Origin: Bacillota bacterium
GTDB taxonomy: Bacteria > Bacillota > Tb-RUG-66
Assembly (NCBI GenBank): GCA_016288255.1
Contig: JAEEYS010000033.1
Span: 1-15,352 of the forward strand
Direction: 5' to 3'
Length of the DNA stretch: 15,352 nucleotides
Shown: positions 1 to 7,899 of the stretch, in pieces
How the letters are laid out: each line of letters starts with the position of its first letter
Position numbering within the stretch: position 1 is the first letter of the stretch
Notes under the pieces: generated by a model
What the model saw: only the letters and a program-made list of their open reading frames with translations
Database searches by the model: none
Told to the model about the DNA's origin: nothing
Translations under genes and position numbers: made by a program

Positions 1-19
1 AAAAAAATAAAAAATCCTC

Positions 20-48
20 TTGTCAAACCGGATCGATCGGCATATAAT
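20..48 (+). promoter_or_regulatory. sigma-A promoter of the metal-efflux operon
   Basis: TTGTCA (20-25) and a perfect TATAAT (43-48) are separated by exactly 17 bp. The -10 box directly abuts the inverted repeat at 49-80, so a protein bound there would cover the transcription start. This is the arrangement expected for metal-relieved repression by an ArsR-type regulator. Confidence 0.85.
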
Positions 49-80
49 ATATTTGAACATTTGAATATATGTTCAAATAT
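49..80. promoter_or_regulatory. ArsR/SmtB-type operator, perfect inverted repeat
   Basis: ATATTTGAACAT (49-60) and its exact reverse complement ATGTTCAAATAT (69-80) flank an 8-bp AT-rich spacer. The inner core is TGAACA-N10-TGTTCA, resembling the 12-2-12 operators of SmtB/CzrA/CadC regulators. It lies between the -10 box and the regulator's start codon, so binding should block transcription. The adjacent regulator at 106-486 is the obvious ligand. The repeat is seen directly; the binding is inferred. Confidence 0.85.
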
Positions 81-105
81 TAAAATGAATGCAGGGGGCA
101 ATATC

Positions 106-486
106 ATGGCACAAGAGAAAAAAAATACCGAAATCGAATTATGCGACGGAACGTTTACCGATGAAATGTTATCGCAAAAGATCAAAGAAAAGATGCCGAC
201 GGAAGATTTTTTATCTTCTTTAAGTGATTTTTTTAAAGTGATCGGTGATCCCACCAGGATCAAGATCCTGACGGTGTTGTCTTTAAGCGAAATGTGTGTC
301 TGCACCCTATCCGATGTATTGAACATGAGTGTTTCCGCCATCTCCCATCAGCTCAAAAATTTAAAAAACGCGGGGCTGATCAAACCCAGAAGGCAGGGAA
401 AACAAATTTTTTATTCACTGGATGATGAACACGTAGAAACCGTCATGATCCAGGGGATCGCGCATATCAAGCACAAGGAAGGATAA
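106..486 (+). CDS. cadC: ArsR/SmtB-family metal-sensing repressor (CadC-like)
   Basis: A 126-residue winged-helix repressor. The ATG at 106 is preferred over an in-frame TTG at 61 because AGGGGGC at 92-98 is well placed as a ribosome site and the TTG lies inside the operator. The core is typical of ArsR proteins: LSDFFKVIGDPTRIKIL near residues 39-55 and a recognition helix around SVSAISHQLKNL (75-86). Two metal sites can be read. C64 and C66 in the EMCVC segment, with C13 near the N-terminus, match the CadC alpha-3N thiolate site, although CadC has two N-terminal cysteines and only one is seen here. D107, H109, H120 and H123 reproduce the D-x-H/H-xx-H spacing of the CzrA alpha-5 zinc site. 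With cadA eight bases downstream, it most likely senses Cd, Pb and Zn and derepresses the operon. The symbol is by analogy. Confidence 0.9.
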   Translation: MAQEKKNTEIELCDGTFTDEMLSQKIKEKMPTEDFLSSLSDFFKVIGDPTRIKILTVLSLSEMCVCTLSDVLNMSVSAISHQLKNLKNAGLIKPRRQGKQIFYSLDDEHVETVMIQGIAHIKHKEG

Positions 487-493
487 ATGGATC

Positions 494-2854
494 ATGGAAA
501 AAACTTATGTGCTGGAAGGATTGAACTGCGCACACTGCGCAGCTAAAATCGAACAAAAAGCCAAAGATCTGCCGGGCGTCCAAACCTGTGCCCTCAATTT
601 TATCAACAAAAAATTGGTCATGGAACTGGATTCCCTTACAGATGAGACTTTGCTTACCCAAAAACTGCGCCACATCGTCCATACGCTGGAACCGGATGTG
701 ACCGTTACAGAAGTAAAGCCCTTATCTCTTACAGAAAAAACTTATCTGCTGGAAGGACTGGACTGCGCGCACTGCGCAGCCAAAATCGAAGAAAAGATCA
801 AAACATTGGAAGGAATCGATTCCTGCCAAGTCAATTTTATGACAAAAAAAATGCACTTGGCGCTAGGGCAAGGGTACGATACAGATCAGATATTGCCCGC
901 TGTACAAGAAGCGGTCCTTTCTCTTGAACCGGATGTTGTTATCCGGGATCTCTCTCCCGAAACACCGGTGTCCACTGCCGCGCGCTCTGGGGATACAAAA
1001 GAAGACAGCCACAAAAAAAGAAACTTTATTCTTCGCCTTGTCGCTGCCGCTTTTTTCTTCGGACTGGGGTATCTTTTTCCTAACTATCCCCTCTTCTTCC
1101 TTCTGTCTTATCTTTTGGCGGGGTGCCGCGTTCTCTTAAAAGCAGGAAAAAATATCTTGAGAGGGCAGGTTTTTGATGAAAACTTCTTGATGTCCATCGC
1201 CACCATCGGCGCCATCTTCCTGCGTTCCTATCCGGAAGCGGTGGGTGTCATGCTCTTTTTTGAAATAGGCGAATATCTGCAAGATCTGGCAGTGGAAAAT
1301 TCCAGAAGATCCATTTCCGATCTGCTGACCTCAAAAAATCTCTACGCCAACCTTGTTACAGAACAGGGAATGGAAAAAAGAGATCCCAAAACCGTACCGA
1401 TTGGCAGTATGATCGCTGTCAAACCCGGTGAAAAGGTCCCTTTGGACGGCATCATCACAGAAGGAAGCTCTTTTGTGGATACTTCCTCTTTAACAGGCGA
1501 GTCGGTGCCCAGAAAATATCAGGTCAACGATGAGATCTTAAGCGGGATGATCAATATGGACAGTCTTTTGATGGTCAAAGTGACCAAATCCTTTGAAGAT
1601 TCCGCTACCAGTAAGATTTTGGAAATGATCGAAAACGCTTCCTTAAAAAAATCTCAGACAGAAAAGCTGATCACCAAATTCGCAAAATACTATACGCCTG
1701 TTGTCGTTCTTTTGGCAGTTTTGATCTCGGTTTTCCCGCCTCTTTTCACTTCCGCTTCTTTTGCGGAATCCGTGAGAAGCGGTTTGGTCTTTTTGGTCAT
1801 CTCCTGCCCCTGCGCCTTGGTGGTCTCCGTGCCCCTTGGCTATTTTGCGGGGATCGGCCTTTCTTCCAAAAAAGGGATTTTGATCAAAGGCAGCCAGTAT
1901 ATGGAAACCCTGAGTAACTTAAGCACCATGGTTCTCGATAAGACCGGCACTTTAACGGAAGGCTCTTTCGAAGTGACCCATATTTTTACCGCTTCGGGCA
2001 TCACAGAAGAACAAGTTCTGGAAGCGGCCGCAAAGGCAGAATCTTTTTCCAACCATCCCATTGGCGCTTCCATTTTAAGAAAATACAACAAAGACATAAA
2101 AACCCTACTGTTGGAAAATGATATAGCGTATAATGAATTCAGCGGAGAAGGGATCCAATATCAAGACAGCCGCGACTGTATCTTGGCCGGCAATCAAAAA
2201 TTGATGGAACGGTTCCATATCCCCTACGAAAAGCAGACTGTAGCAGAAAGTTTGGTCTATGTCGCGGTAAACGGCGCTTTTTTAGGCAGTATCATCATTG
2301 CCGATACCATCAAAAAAGATACCCCCTCCACTCTGCAAAAGCTGAAACAGCAAGGGATCACCAGAACGATCATGCTGACCGGTGACAGAAAAGAGCTGGC
2401 AGAAAAGATCGGACAGCAAATCGGGATAGACAAAGTTTATGCCGACCTCTTGCCTCATGAAAAAGCAAATCAGTTGCAAAAGATCATGTCGGAAAACACC
2501 GATAAGGAAAAAACCGCTTTTGTGGGAGACGGGATCAACGACGCTCCTTCTCTCGTCACAGCGGATCTGGGAATCGCCATGGGCGGGATCGGATCCGATA
2601 TCGCGGTAGAATCCGCGGATATCGTTTTGATGACAGATGAAATCTCCAAACTGTCCACCGCTGTTTCAATCGCCAAAAAAACCAAAAGGATCGTCTATGA
2701 AAACATCATTTTCGCGCTGTCTATCAAAGCTGTCTTTTTGCTCTTAGGCGCTTTCCATATGACTTCCCTGTGGTTTGCCGTCTTTGCGGATGTTGGCGTC
2801 GCTTTGATCGCGATCTTAAACTCTCTTCGTATTTTAATAGAGAAAGAGTCCTAA
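494..2854 (+). CDS. cadA: Cd2+/Zn2+/Pb2+-exporting P-type ATPase
   Basis: A 786-residue P1B-type ATPase that should export soft divalent cations across the cytoplasmic membrane. Two N-terminal heavy-metal-associated domains carry CAHC motifs (C12/C15 and C91/C94). Then come the membrane helices, TGES (334-337), the CPC membrane motif (438-440), the phosphorylated aspartate D482 in DKTGTLT, the HP locus (521-522) and GDGIND (678-683). Substrate class is read from the helix after CPC (ALVVSVPLG) and the C-terminal helices: K745 in SIKAVF and D766 in FADVGVA match the ZntA/CadA charged pair, and the Cu-type YN and MxxSS signatures are absent. AAGGAAGG (475-482) precedes the ATG. The stop is followed 51 bp later by copA. 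The two HMA domains are so alike at the DNA level that an internal duplication is likely. Confidence 0.95.
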   Translation: MEKTYVLEGLNCAHCAAKIEQKAKDLPGVQTCALNFINKKLVMELDSLTDETLLTQKLRHIVHTLEPDVTVTEVKPLSLTEKTYLLEGLDCAHCAAKIEEKIKTLEGIDSCQVNFMTKKMHLALGQGYDTDQILPAVQEAVLSLEPDVVIRDLSPETPVSTAARSGDTKEDSHKKRNFILRLVAAAFFFGLGYLFPNYPLFFLLSYLLAGCRVLLKAGKNILRGQVFDENFLMSIATIGAIFLRSYPEAVGVMLFFEIGEYLQDLAVENSRRSISDLLTSKNLYANLVTEQGMEKRDPKTVPIGSMIAVKPGEKVPLDGIITEGSSFVDTSSLTGESVPRKYQVNDEILSGMINMDSLLMVKVTKSFEDSATSKILEMIENASLKKSQTEKLITKFAKYYTPVVVLLAVLISVFPPLFTSASFAESVRSGLVFLVISCPCALVVSVPLGYFAGIGLSSKKGILIKGSQYMETLSNLSTMVLDKTGTLTEGSFEVTHIFTASGITEEQVLEAAAKAESFSNHPIGASILRKYNKDIKTLLLENDIAYNEFSGEGIQYQDSRDCILAGNQKLMERFHIPYEKQTVAESLVYVAVNGAFLGSIIIADTIKKDTPSTLQKLKQQGITRTIMLTGDRKELAEKIGQQIGIDKVYADLLPHEKANQLQKIMSENTDKEKTAFVGDGINDAPSLVTADLGIAMGGIGSDIAVESADIVLMTDEISKLSTAVSIAKKTKRIVYENIIFALSIKAVFLLLGAFHMTSLWFAVFADVGVALIAILNSLRILIEKES

Positions 2855-2905
2855 AATACTCTCTCGGGGAAATTTTGATTTTTCCTCATCCAAAGGAGGA
2901 TCATC

Positions 2906-5293
2906 ATGGCAAAACAACAAATCAACTATCAAATCAAAGGTATGACTTGCGCCGCATGCTCCGCCAGAATCGAAAAAGTATTGAACCGAACAGAAGGCGT
3001 CATGGAAGCAAAAGTGAATCTCGCTACCGAAAAAGGCGTCATAGACTTTGATAACACCATATTGACACCAAAAGATATCGCAAAAAAGATCCAGGACATC
3101 GGTTACGACGTTGTATTCGATACCATCACGCTGGATGTAAAAGGTATGACCTGCGCCGCTTGTTCCGCCAGGATCGAAAAAGTGCTGTCCAGGACACCGG
3201 GCGTTTTGTCCGCCGCGGTCAATCTGGCCATGGAAAGCGCTACCGTAAATTACAACAGTAGTGAGATCACACCCAAAGCCATTATCAATAAGATCAACGG
3301 ACTGGGTTATTCGGCCAGCGAAAGACAGGAATCCGAAAACAGCCAGGACAAACGCAAACAGGAAAAAGAAAAAGAGATCAAAAAACTGACTCTGCTCGTC
3401 ATCATCGGTCTTGCTCTCAGCATCCCTTTGATGAGCGTTATGTTTTTCCACATGGCAGGGATCCACGTTCCTATCCTGTTCGAAGGGATCACCCAGTTTT
3501 TGATCGCTACCGTTGTCCAAGTCTTACTGGGCTCCCGGTTTTATAAAGGCGCCTATCACGCTGTCAAATCCGGTGCCCTCAACATGGATTGCCTGGTGGT
3601 TTTGGGAACGACTTCCGCCTACTTTTACAGCACCTACAATCTTTTTGCCGGCCATCACGAATACTATTTTGAGTCTTCCGTGATGATCCTGGCCCTGGTG
3701 CTTCTCGGAAAACTCTTTGAAATGAAACAAAAAGGCAAAACTTCCGAAGCCATTGAAAAATTGATGACATTGCAGCCAAAAGAAGCGATCGTTCTGCGGG
3801 ACGGAACAGAAACGCTGATCCCCATAGAAGATCTGGTCAAAGGGGACTTGATCCTTGTAAAACCCGGTGAAAAGATCCCTGTAGATGGTAAGATCACCAA
3901 AGGCGCCACTTCATTGGACGAAGCCATGATCACGGGAGAAAGCATGCCTGTGGAAAAAACAGTGGATGACCCCGTCATCGGCGGCACCATCAATCTTTCG
4001 GGTTCCATTTGGTTTGAAGCGGAAAAAGTGGGTTCCGAAACCGTTTTGTCCCAGATCATCCAGCTGGTAGAAAACGCGCAAATGTCCAAAGCGCCTATCC
4101 AGCGTATCGCGGACAAGATCTCCGGCATTTTTGTGCCTATCGTTGTGGGTATCGCTCTTCTCACCTTTATCGTCATAGGACTGTTTTTACACAATATCCC
4201 CCAAGGCGTCAAAAACGCGGTCGCTGTTTTGGTCATCGCCTGCCCCTGCGCTTTGGGACTCGCCACCCCGACCGCCATTATGGTGGGCACAGGCAAAGGC
4301 GCCGAAAACGGTATTTTGATCAAAAGCGGTGAACATCTGGAACTAGCCCATAAGATCAATGCTATGCTGTTTGACAAAACCGGCACCATCACTGTGGGAA
4401 AACCCAAAGTAACGGATATCGTGGTAAATGATCCTTCTGTCACAAAAGAAGAACTCATTAGGATCGCTGCTTCTATCGAAAAAATGTCGGAACACCCTTT
4501 GGGACAAGCCATCTATCAGTTGGCTGCGGACCATCCGGAAGATCTTTCCGCACCGGATACGTTTGAAAACATTTCCGGTCACGGTGTTTTGGCTTCTATG
4601 GGAGAAGACCGCTTTGTCATCGGAAGCAAACGTCTTATGAAAGAATATCAAATTCCTTTCACAGATCGATACGATGCGCTGGAAGAAGAAGGAAAAACAG
4701 TGATCTACATCAGCAAAAATCAAGATCTCCTGGGTGTAATGGCCATCGCCGATACCATCAAGCCCAGCGCAAAAGAAGCAATGGATCTCTTGAAAGAAAT
4801 GGGGATCGAGCTTTATATGGTCACAGGAGACAATCAAAAAACCGGAGAAGCCATCGGTCAATTGGCAGGGATCAAACATATCTATGCCAATGTACTGCCT
4901 CAGGACAAATCCTTAAAACTGGAAGAACTCAAAAAACAAGGATACATCGTGGGCATGGTAGGAGACGGGATCAACGACGGCCCCGCTTTGGCCGCCGCTC
5001 ATATCGGGATCGCCATGGCTACCGGCACGGATATCGCTATCGAATCGGCTCCGGTATTACTGATGAACGATGATCTAAAAAGCATTCCCGCTATGATTCG
5101 GCTAAGTCGTCAAACCATGCGGATCATCAAGCAAAATCTCTTTTGGGCGTTTATTTATAACACCATCGGTATCCCCATCGCCGCGTTGGGATTTTTAAAC
5201 CCTATGATCGCCGGCGCGTTCATGGCCTTTTCTTCCGTCAGCGTAGTCAGCAACTCTCTGCGGCTCAGAAGATTCGACCCAAAGAAATTCTGA
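2906..5293 (+). CDS. copA: Cu(I)-exporting P-type ATPase
   Basis: A 795-residue P1B-1 ATPase that should pump Cu(I) out of the cytoplasm. Two HMA domains have [15 protein letters not shown] motifs (C15/C18 and C83/C86), followed by a charged linker (about 139-160) and the membrane helices. Catalytic motifs are TGES (343-346), CPC (446-448), D490 in DKTGTIT, HP (530-531) and GDGIND (686-691). Copper selectivity is supported by YN (751-752) and MAFSS (773-777) in the last two helices. An excellent ribosome site, AAAGGAGG (2892-2899), precedes the ATG. No promoter or terminator was found in the 51-bp gap after cadA, so it appears to be co-transcribed under the ArsR regulator. No CsoR, CopY or CopZ gene is present in this window. 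Confidence 0.95.
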   Translation: MAKQQINYQIKGMTCAACSARIEKVLNRTEGVMEAKVNLATEKGVIDFDNTILTPKDIAKKIQDIGYDVVFDTITLDVKGMTCAACSARIEKVLSRTPGVLSAAVNLAMESATVNYNSSEITPKAIINKINGLGYSASERQESENSQDKRKQEKEKEIKKLTLLVIIGLALSIPLMSVMFFHMAGIHVPILFEGITQFLIATVVQVLLGSRFYKGAYHAVKSGALNMDCLVVLGTTSAYFYSTYNLFAGHHEYYFESSVMILALVLLGKLFEMKQKGKTSEAIEKLMTLQPKEAIVLRDGTETLIPIEDLVKGDLILVKPGEKIPVDGKITKGATSLDEAMITGESMPVEKTVDDPVIGGTINLSGSIWFEAEKVGSETVLSQIIQLVENAQMSKAPIQRIADKISGIFVPIVVGIALLTFIVIGLFLHNIPQGVKNAVAVLVIACPCALGLATPTAIMVGTGKGAENGILIKSGEHLELAHKINAMLFDKTGTITVGKPKVTDIVVNDPSVTKEELIRIAASIEKMSEHPLGQAIYQLAADHPEDLSAPDTFENISGHGVLASMGEDRFVIGSKRLMKEYQIPFTDRYDALEEEGKTVIYISKNQDLLGVMAIADTIKPSAKEAMDLLKEMGIELYMVTGDNQKTGEAIGQLAGIKHIYANVLPQDKSLKLEELKKQGYIVGMVGDGINDGPALAAAHIGIAMATGTDIAIESAPVLLMNDDLKSIPAMIRLSRQTMRIIKQNLFWAFIYNTIGIPIAALGFLNPMIAGAFMAFSSVSVVSNSLRLRRFDPKKF

Positions 5294-5330
5294 TGCTACG
5301 ATTTATTTTAAAAATTTTTATCGAAATATT

Positions 5331-5367
5331 AAAAAACAGATGTAAGAAAACTTACATCTGTTTTTTT
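5331..5367. terminator. bidirectional Rho-independent terminator
   Basis: A perfect 10-bp stem, CAGATGTAAG (5337-5346) and CTTACATCTG (5351-5360), closes an AAAA loop. It is followed by seven Ts on the + strand and preceded by six As, which become a U-tract on the - strand. It sits between the convergent copA and degV genes and can serve both. Confidence 0.93.
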
Positions 5368-5426
5368 GATCTCTTTTACTTTAAGGCCCGTTTTTTCTTG
5401 CCCCTGTGTTTTTTCCTGCTGTTTTT

Positions 5427-6302
5427 TTATTTATGACTTCCCAAATAGAACAAAGCCACTGTGCCCGCTCCGGAATGCGTTCCTATGACCGGCCCGATAG
5501 GATAGATACACACTTTTTTTACCCCGGGGAATGCTTTTAAAACCAATTGTTTTACATGTTCCGCATCCTCTTTCGCGTCTGCGTGCCCGATAAAAACAGT
5601 TTGTCCATCCGGTTCTTCACAGGTTTTTATCATATGCTCCACCAAAGATTTCAATGATTTTTTTCTTCCCATCACATTGGCCACGGGGATCAAAAGTCCC
5701 TTATCATCCACATGAAGGATCGGTTTCACCTTGAGCGTCGTCCCAACGACCGCCGTAACGGTGCTGACTCTGCCGCCCTTTTTTAAATGATTCAGATCAT
5801 CCACCGTAAACCAATGGCAAAGGTGCCATTTCTTTTCTTCCACCCAATCTTTCAAATCGTCAATGGCATACCCTTCCTGTTGTTTTTGCGCCGCAAGATA
5901 AACCAAAAGGCCTTCCCCTACCGAAGCGCACAAAGAATCTATCACATATATTGTTCTGTCGGGGTACTGTTTTTTTAAATTTTCGGCCACAGAAACGGCA
6001 GAGTGATATGTGCTGCTGAGTCCGGATGAAAAGCTGATATATAAAATATCTTTTCCCTGTTCCAAATAAGGTTCAAAGAATTTATAATAAGTCACATAAT
6101 TGATACTGGATGTTTTTGCATCCTTGCCCGCTCTTTGCAGCGCGTAGAACTCTTCTGCGGAAATGTTTCCTCCCGGTCCATACATATATTCTTTGCCTTC
6201 CATTTCCAGCTGCATGGGGATCACTTCAACAAACGGCAATCCTTCCATCATCGTGTCTGTCAAATCGGAGGTCGCCTCCGTAATGATTTGATATTCCGCC
6301 AT
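5427..6302 (-). CDS. DegV family fatty-acid-binding protein (DegV1)
   Basis: A 291-residue DegV/FakB-type protein. Family members bind a fatty acid and present it to FakA for phosphorylation or act as lipid carriers. Typical features are the N-terminal IITEATSDL strand-loop, TSS (64-66), SSGLSSTY (92-99) and the C-terminal IGPVIGTHSGAG loop (269-280) whose H276 is conserved in the family. The ATG has an AAGGAGG ribosome site and begins two bases after the stop of the radical SAM pseudogene, so the two form one transcription unit. The shared terminator at 5331-5367 ends it. A paralog of identical length lies at 12741-13616. Its lipid specificity and whether it works with FakA (no fakA here) are unknown. 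Confidence 0.9.
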   Translation of the reverse strand: MAEYQIITEATSDLTDTMMEGLPFVEVIPMQLEMEGKEYMYGPGGNISAEEFYALQRAGKDAKTSSINYVTYYKFFEPYLEQGKDILYISFSSGLSSTYHSAVSVAENLKKQYPDRTIYVIDSLCASVGEGLLVYLAAQKQQEGYAIDDLKDWVEEKKWHLCHWFTVDDLNHLKKGGRVSTVTAVVGTTLKVKPILHVDDKGLLIPVANVMGRKKSLKSLVEHMIKTCEEPDGQTVFIGHADAKEDAEHVKQLVLKAFPGVKKVCIYPIGPVIGTHSGAGTVALFYLGSHK

Positions 6303-6304
6303 TT

Positions 6305-7675
6305 TTATGCCTCCTTGATGCGATCAGACTCTTTTTTCTCTTTGGATTCCTGCCAAAGCTGATCTGCGGTAGCTTCCCTGTGCAAAGCATAAGGCACAGT
6401 CCTGTTGCATAGATCATCTACCTTTTCAGGGCTTGCATGGTCTGTGCTGACCGCGCCGGTCTCTTTTACCATCGCTCTCAAAAATTCAGGATTTTCCAGC
6501 ATAGGACAAGGCCGAAGCATATTTTCATTAAACGGCTGCCGATCATGATATGCCATAAAGATCGGGCTTTTCAGCGCTTCCAGCAAAGAGCAGTTTTTGA
6601 TATTCGCGTTGGAATAATGGATGAATACGCAGGGTTCCACATCGCCTTCCGCGTTGATGTGCAAATAGTTTCTGCCGCCGGCAATACACCCGCCCACATA
6701 CTCGCCGTCATTTTGAAAATCCATGGAAAAGATGGGTTTTGTTTTACGATAAGCGCGGATGCGGTGATATACTTCCGCCCGCTGTTCCGGTGTAGGCAAC
6801 AGATCCGGCGCAGCGGCGTTTCCGATCGGCATATAGTGGAACAGCCAAAGGAACAGCGCGCCCTCATCGATAATGTAATCAAAAAACTTTTCGCTGGTGA
6901 TATCCGCGTAATTTTGACTCGTATAGCAAACGGAGATCCCAAAAGCAAGCTTATGGGCTCTTAATCTGTCCATTGCTTCCTCTACTTTCTGATAGACGCC
7001 TTCTCCTCTTCTGGAATCGTTGGCTTCTTCAAATCCGTCCAAAGAAATCGCCGGGGAGAAATTTTTTACCCGAAGCATATCCTGACAAAACGCGTCGTCG
7101 ATCAAAGTGCCGTTGGTAAAAGCCAAAAACGCGCAGTCCGGATGCATTTCGCAAAGTTTGATGATGTCTTTCTTCCTGACCAAAGGTTCCCCGCCGGTAT
7201 AAATGTAAAAATAGATCCCCAATTCCTTTCCTTGCCGAATAATGGAGTCCATCATTTCAAAACTCAAATTGGATTGCTTCCCGTATTCCGCTGCCCAGCA
7301 GCCTGTACAATGGAGGTTGCAGGCAGAAGTCGGCGCGAAAAGGATCGACCAAGGAACATTGCAGTGTTCTCTTTCCTTTACTTCATCTTGGATTGCGCTT
7401 CCCTTTAAGGACGCATTGAAGAGAAAGTTTTACGCAAAGCATTTTCTGACACCGGGTTCCAATTCATACAGACGCAGCATCAGCTGATACCAATTATCTT
7501 TTTTTTCCATCGCGCCGCGAATGGCTTTTCGTTGGATCCCATACCAATCTTCAGGAGAAAACTTATCCACAAGATCCATCAACTTTGGGAGATTTTCTTC
7601 CGGATTGCCCTCAATATACTGCAGGGCTTGATTTATGGCAAACATTTGCATGGATTCTTTAATTGATCTACCCAT
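6305..7675 (-). pseudogene. radical SAM protein with SPASM-like C-terminus, interrupted by an in-frame TAA
   Basis: Read from the ATG at 7675 (ribosome site AAAGGCGG), one continuous frame encodes a 456-codon radical SAM protein except for codon 82, a TAA at 7430-7432. Both sides are in the same frame and the downstream part looks intact: CNLHCTGC (C119, C123, C126) for the [4Fe-4S] cluster, GGEP (161-164) for SAM binding, and later cysteines (C330, C349, C390) that may bind auxiliary clusters as in SPASM proteins. Related proteins, as I recall them, have Glu-Asn-Phe here, so a GAA-to-TAA change is the simplest explanation. The first in-frame start after the stop is a TTG at 7267, beyond the cysteine motif, so re-initiation would give an inactive product. 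Its substrate is unknown. The gene shares a transcript with degV1 and a divergent promoter region with its pseudoenzyme homologue. Confidence 0.82.
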
Positions 7676-7717
7676 TTTATTACCGCCTTTCTCCCTTTTG
7701 GGAATTTGTTTGTCTCG

Positions 7718-7746
7718 ATTATAGATAGAAAACGAACAAAAGTCAT
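7718..7746 (-). promoter_or_regulatory. promoter of the radical SAM pseudogene-degV1 unit
   Basis: On the - strand, TATAAT (7718-7723) lies 17 bp downstream of ATGACT (7741-7746), a four-of-six match to TTGACA. The weak -35 with a perfect -10, together with the GGACA box ending one base upstream of the -35, suggests an activator-assisted promoter. Confidence 0.65.
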
Positions 7747-7747
7747 T

Positions 7748-7769
7748 GGACAAGAAAGCCCTTGTGTCA
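7748..7769. promoter_or_regulatory. operator box A, GGACA-N12-TGTCA
   Basis: GGACA at 7748-7752 and TGTCA at 7765-7769, with 12 bp between. It differs by one base from the perfect form GGACA-N12-TGTCC found at 7806 and 10478. On the - strand its near half ends one base before the -35 hexamer of the radical SAM promoter. Confidence 0.6.
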
Positions 7770-7776
7770 AAATTTG

Positions 7777-7798
7777 CGACACAACGGAAAATTTGTTG
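7777..7798. promoter_or_regulatory. operator box B, degenerate middle copy
   Basis: CGACA at 7777-7781 and TGTTG at 7794-7798 with 12 bp between. It is a weak match on its own but starts exactly 29 bp after box A and 29 bp before box C. Its arms CGACACAA and ATTTGTTG agree with 12 of 16 positions of the lactococcal DhaS operator GGACACAT-N6-ATTTGTCC (recalled from the literature). Confidence 0.4.
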
Positions 7799-7805
7799 CA
7801 TTTTG

Positions 7806-7827
7806 GGACAAAAGTCAAAAAATGTCC
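7806..7827. promoter_or_regulatory. operator box C, GGACA-N12-TGTCC
   Basis: A perfect GGACA (7806-7810) and TGTCC (7823-7827) pair with 12 bp between, extended one base on each side to a 6-bp inverted repeat (GGGACA/TGTCCC). It ends one base before the -35 hexamer of the pseudo-SAM/patatin promoter. Arm sequence and spacing match the DhaS-type operator. Confidence 0.7.
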
Positions 7828-7828
7828 C

Positions 7829-7857
7829 TTGAGAGAAAAATAAAATCTCGCTATTCT
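7829..7857 (+). promoter_or_regulatory. promoter of the pseudo-SAM-patatin operon
   Basis: TTGAGA (7829-7834) and TATTCT (7852-7857) are separated by 17 bp, giving a predicted start near 7864 and a leader of about 36 bases. The -10 is a four-of-six match, so help from a protein bound at box C is plausible. Confidence 0.6.
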
Positions 7858-7899
7858 TAAGACAAATCTTATGTGGTTTATTTGAGAAAGGAAATCCCT

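Noticed and set aside
2834..4879. Long - strand open frames across the ATPase genes (at 2834-3520, 3664-4512 and 4343-4879)
   Set aside because: They lie antisense to copA, which has all expected P-type ATPase motifs. The frames have no recognisable domain and no ribosome sites.
7430..7432. Stop codon as a recoded selenocysteine or pyrrolysine site, or as a programmed frameshift
   Set aside because: The codon is TAA, not TGA or TAG, and the frames on both sides are identical, so neither recoding nor a frameshift is needed. A plain nonsense change is simpler.
7762..7784. TTGTGTC-N9-GACACAA as an independent operator
   Set aside because: It is made of the right arm of box A and the left arm of box B, which are explained better by the 29-bp series; an alternative register is mentioned in the finding.
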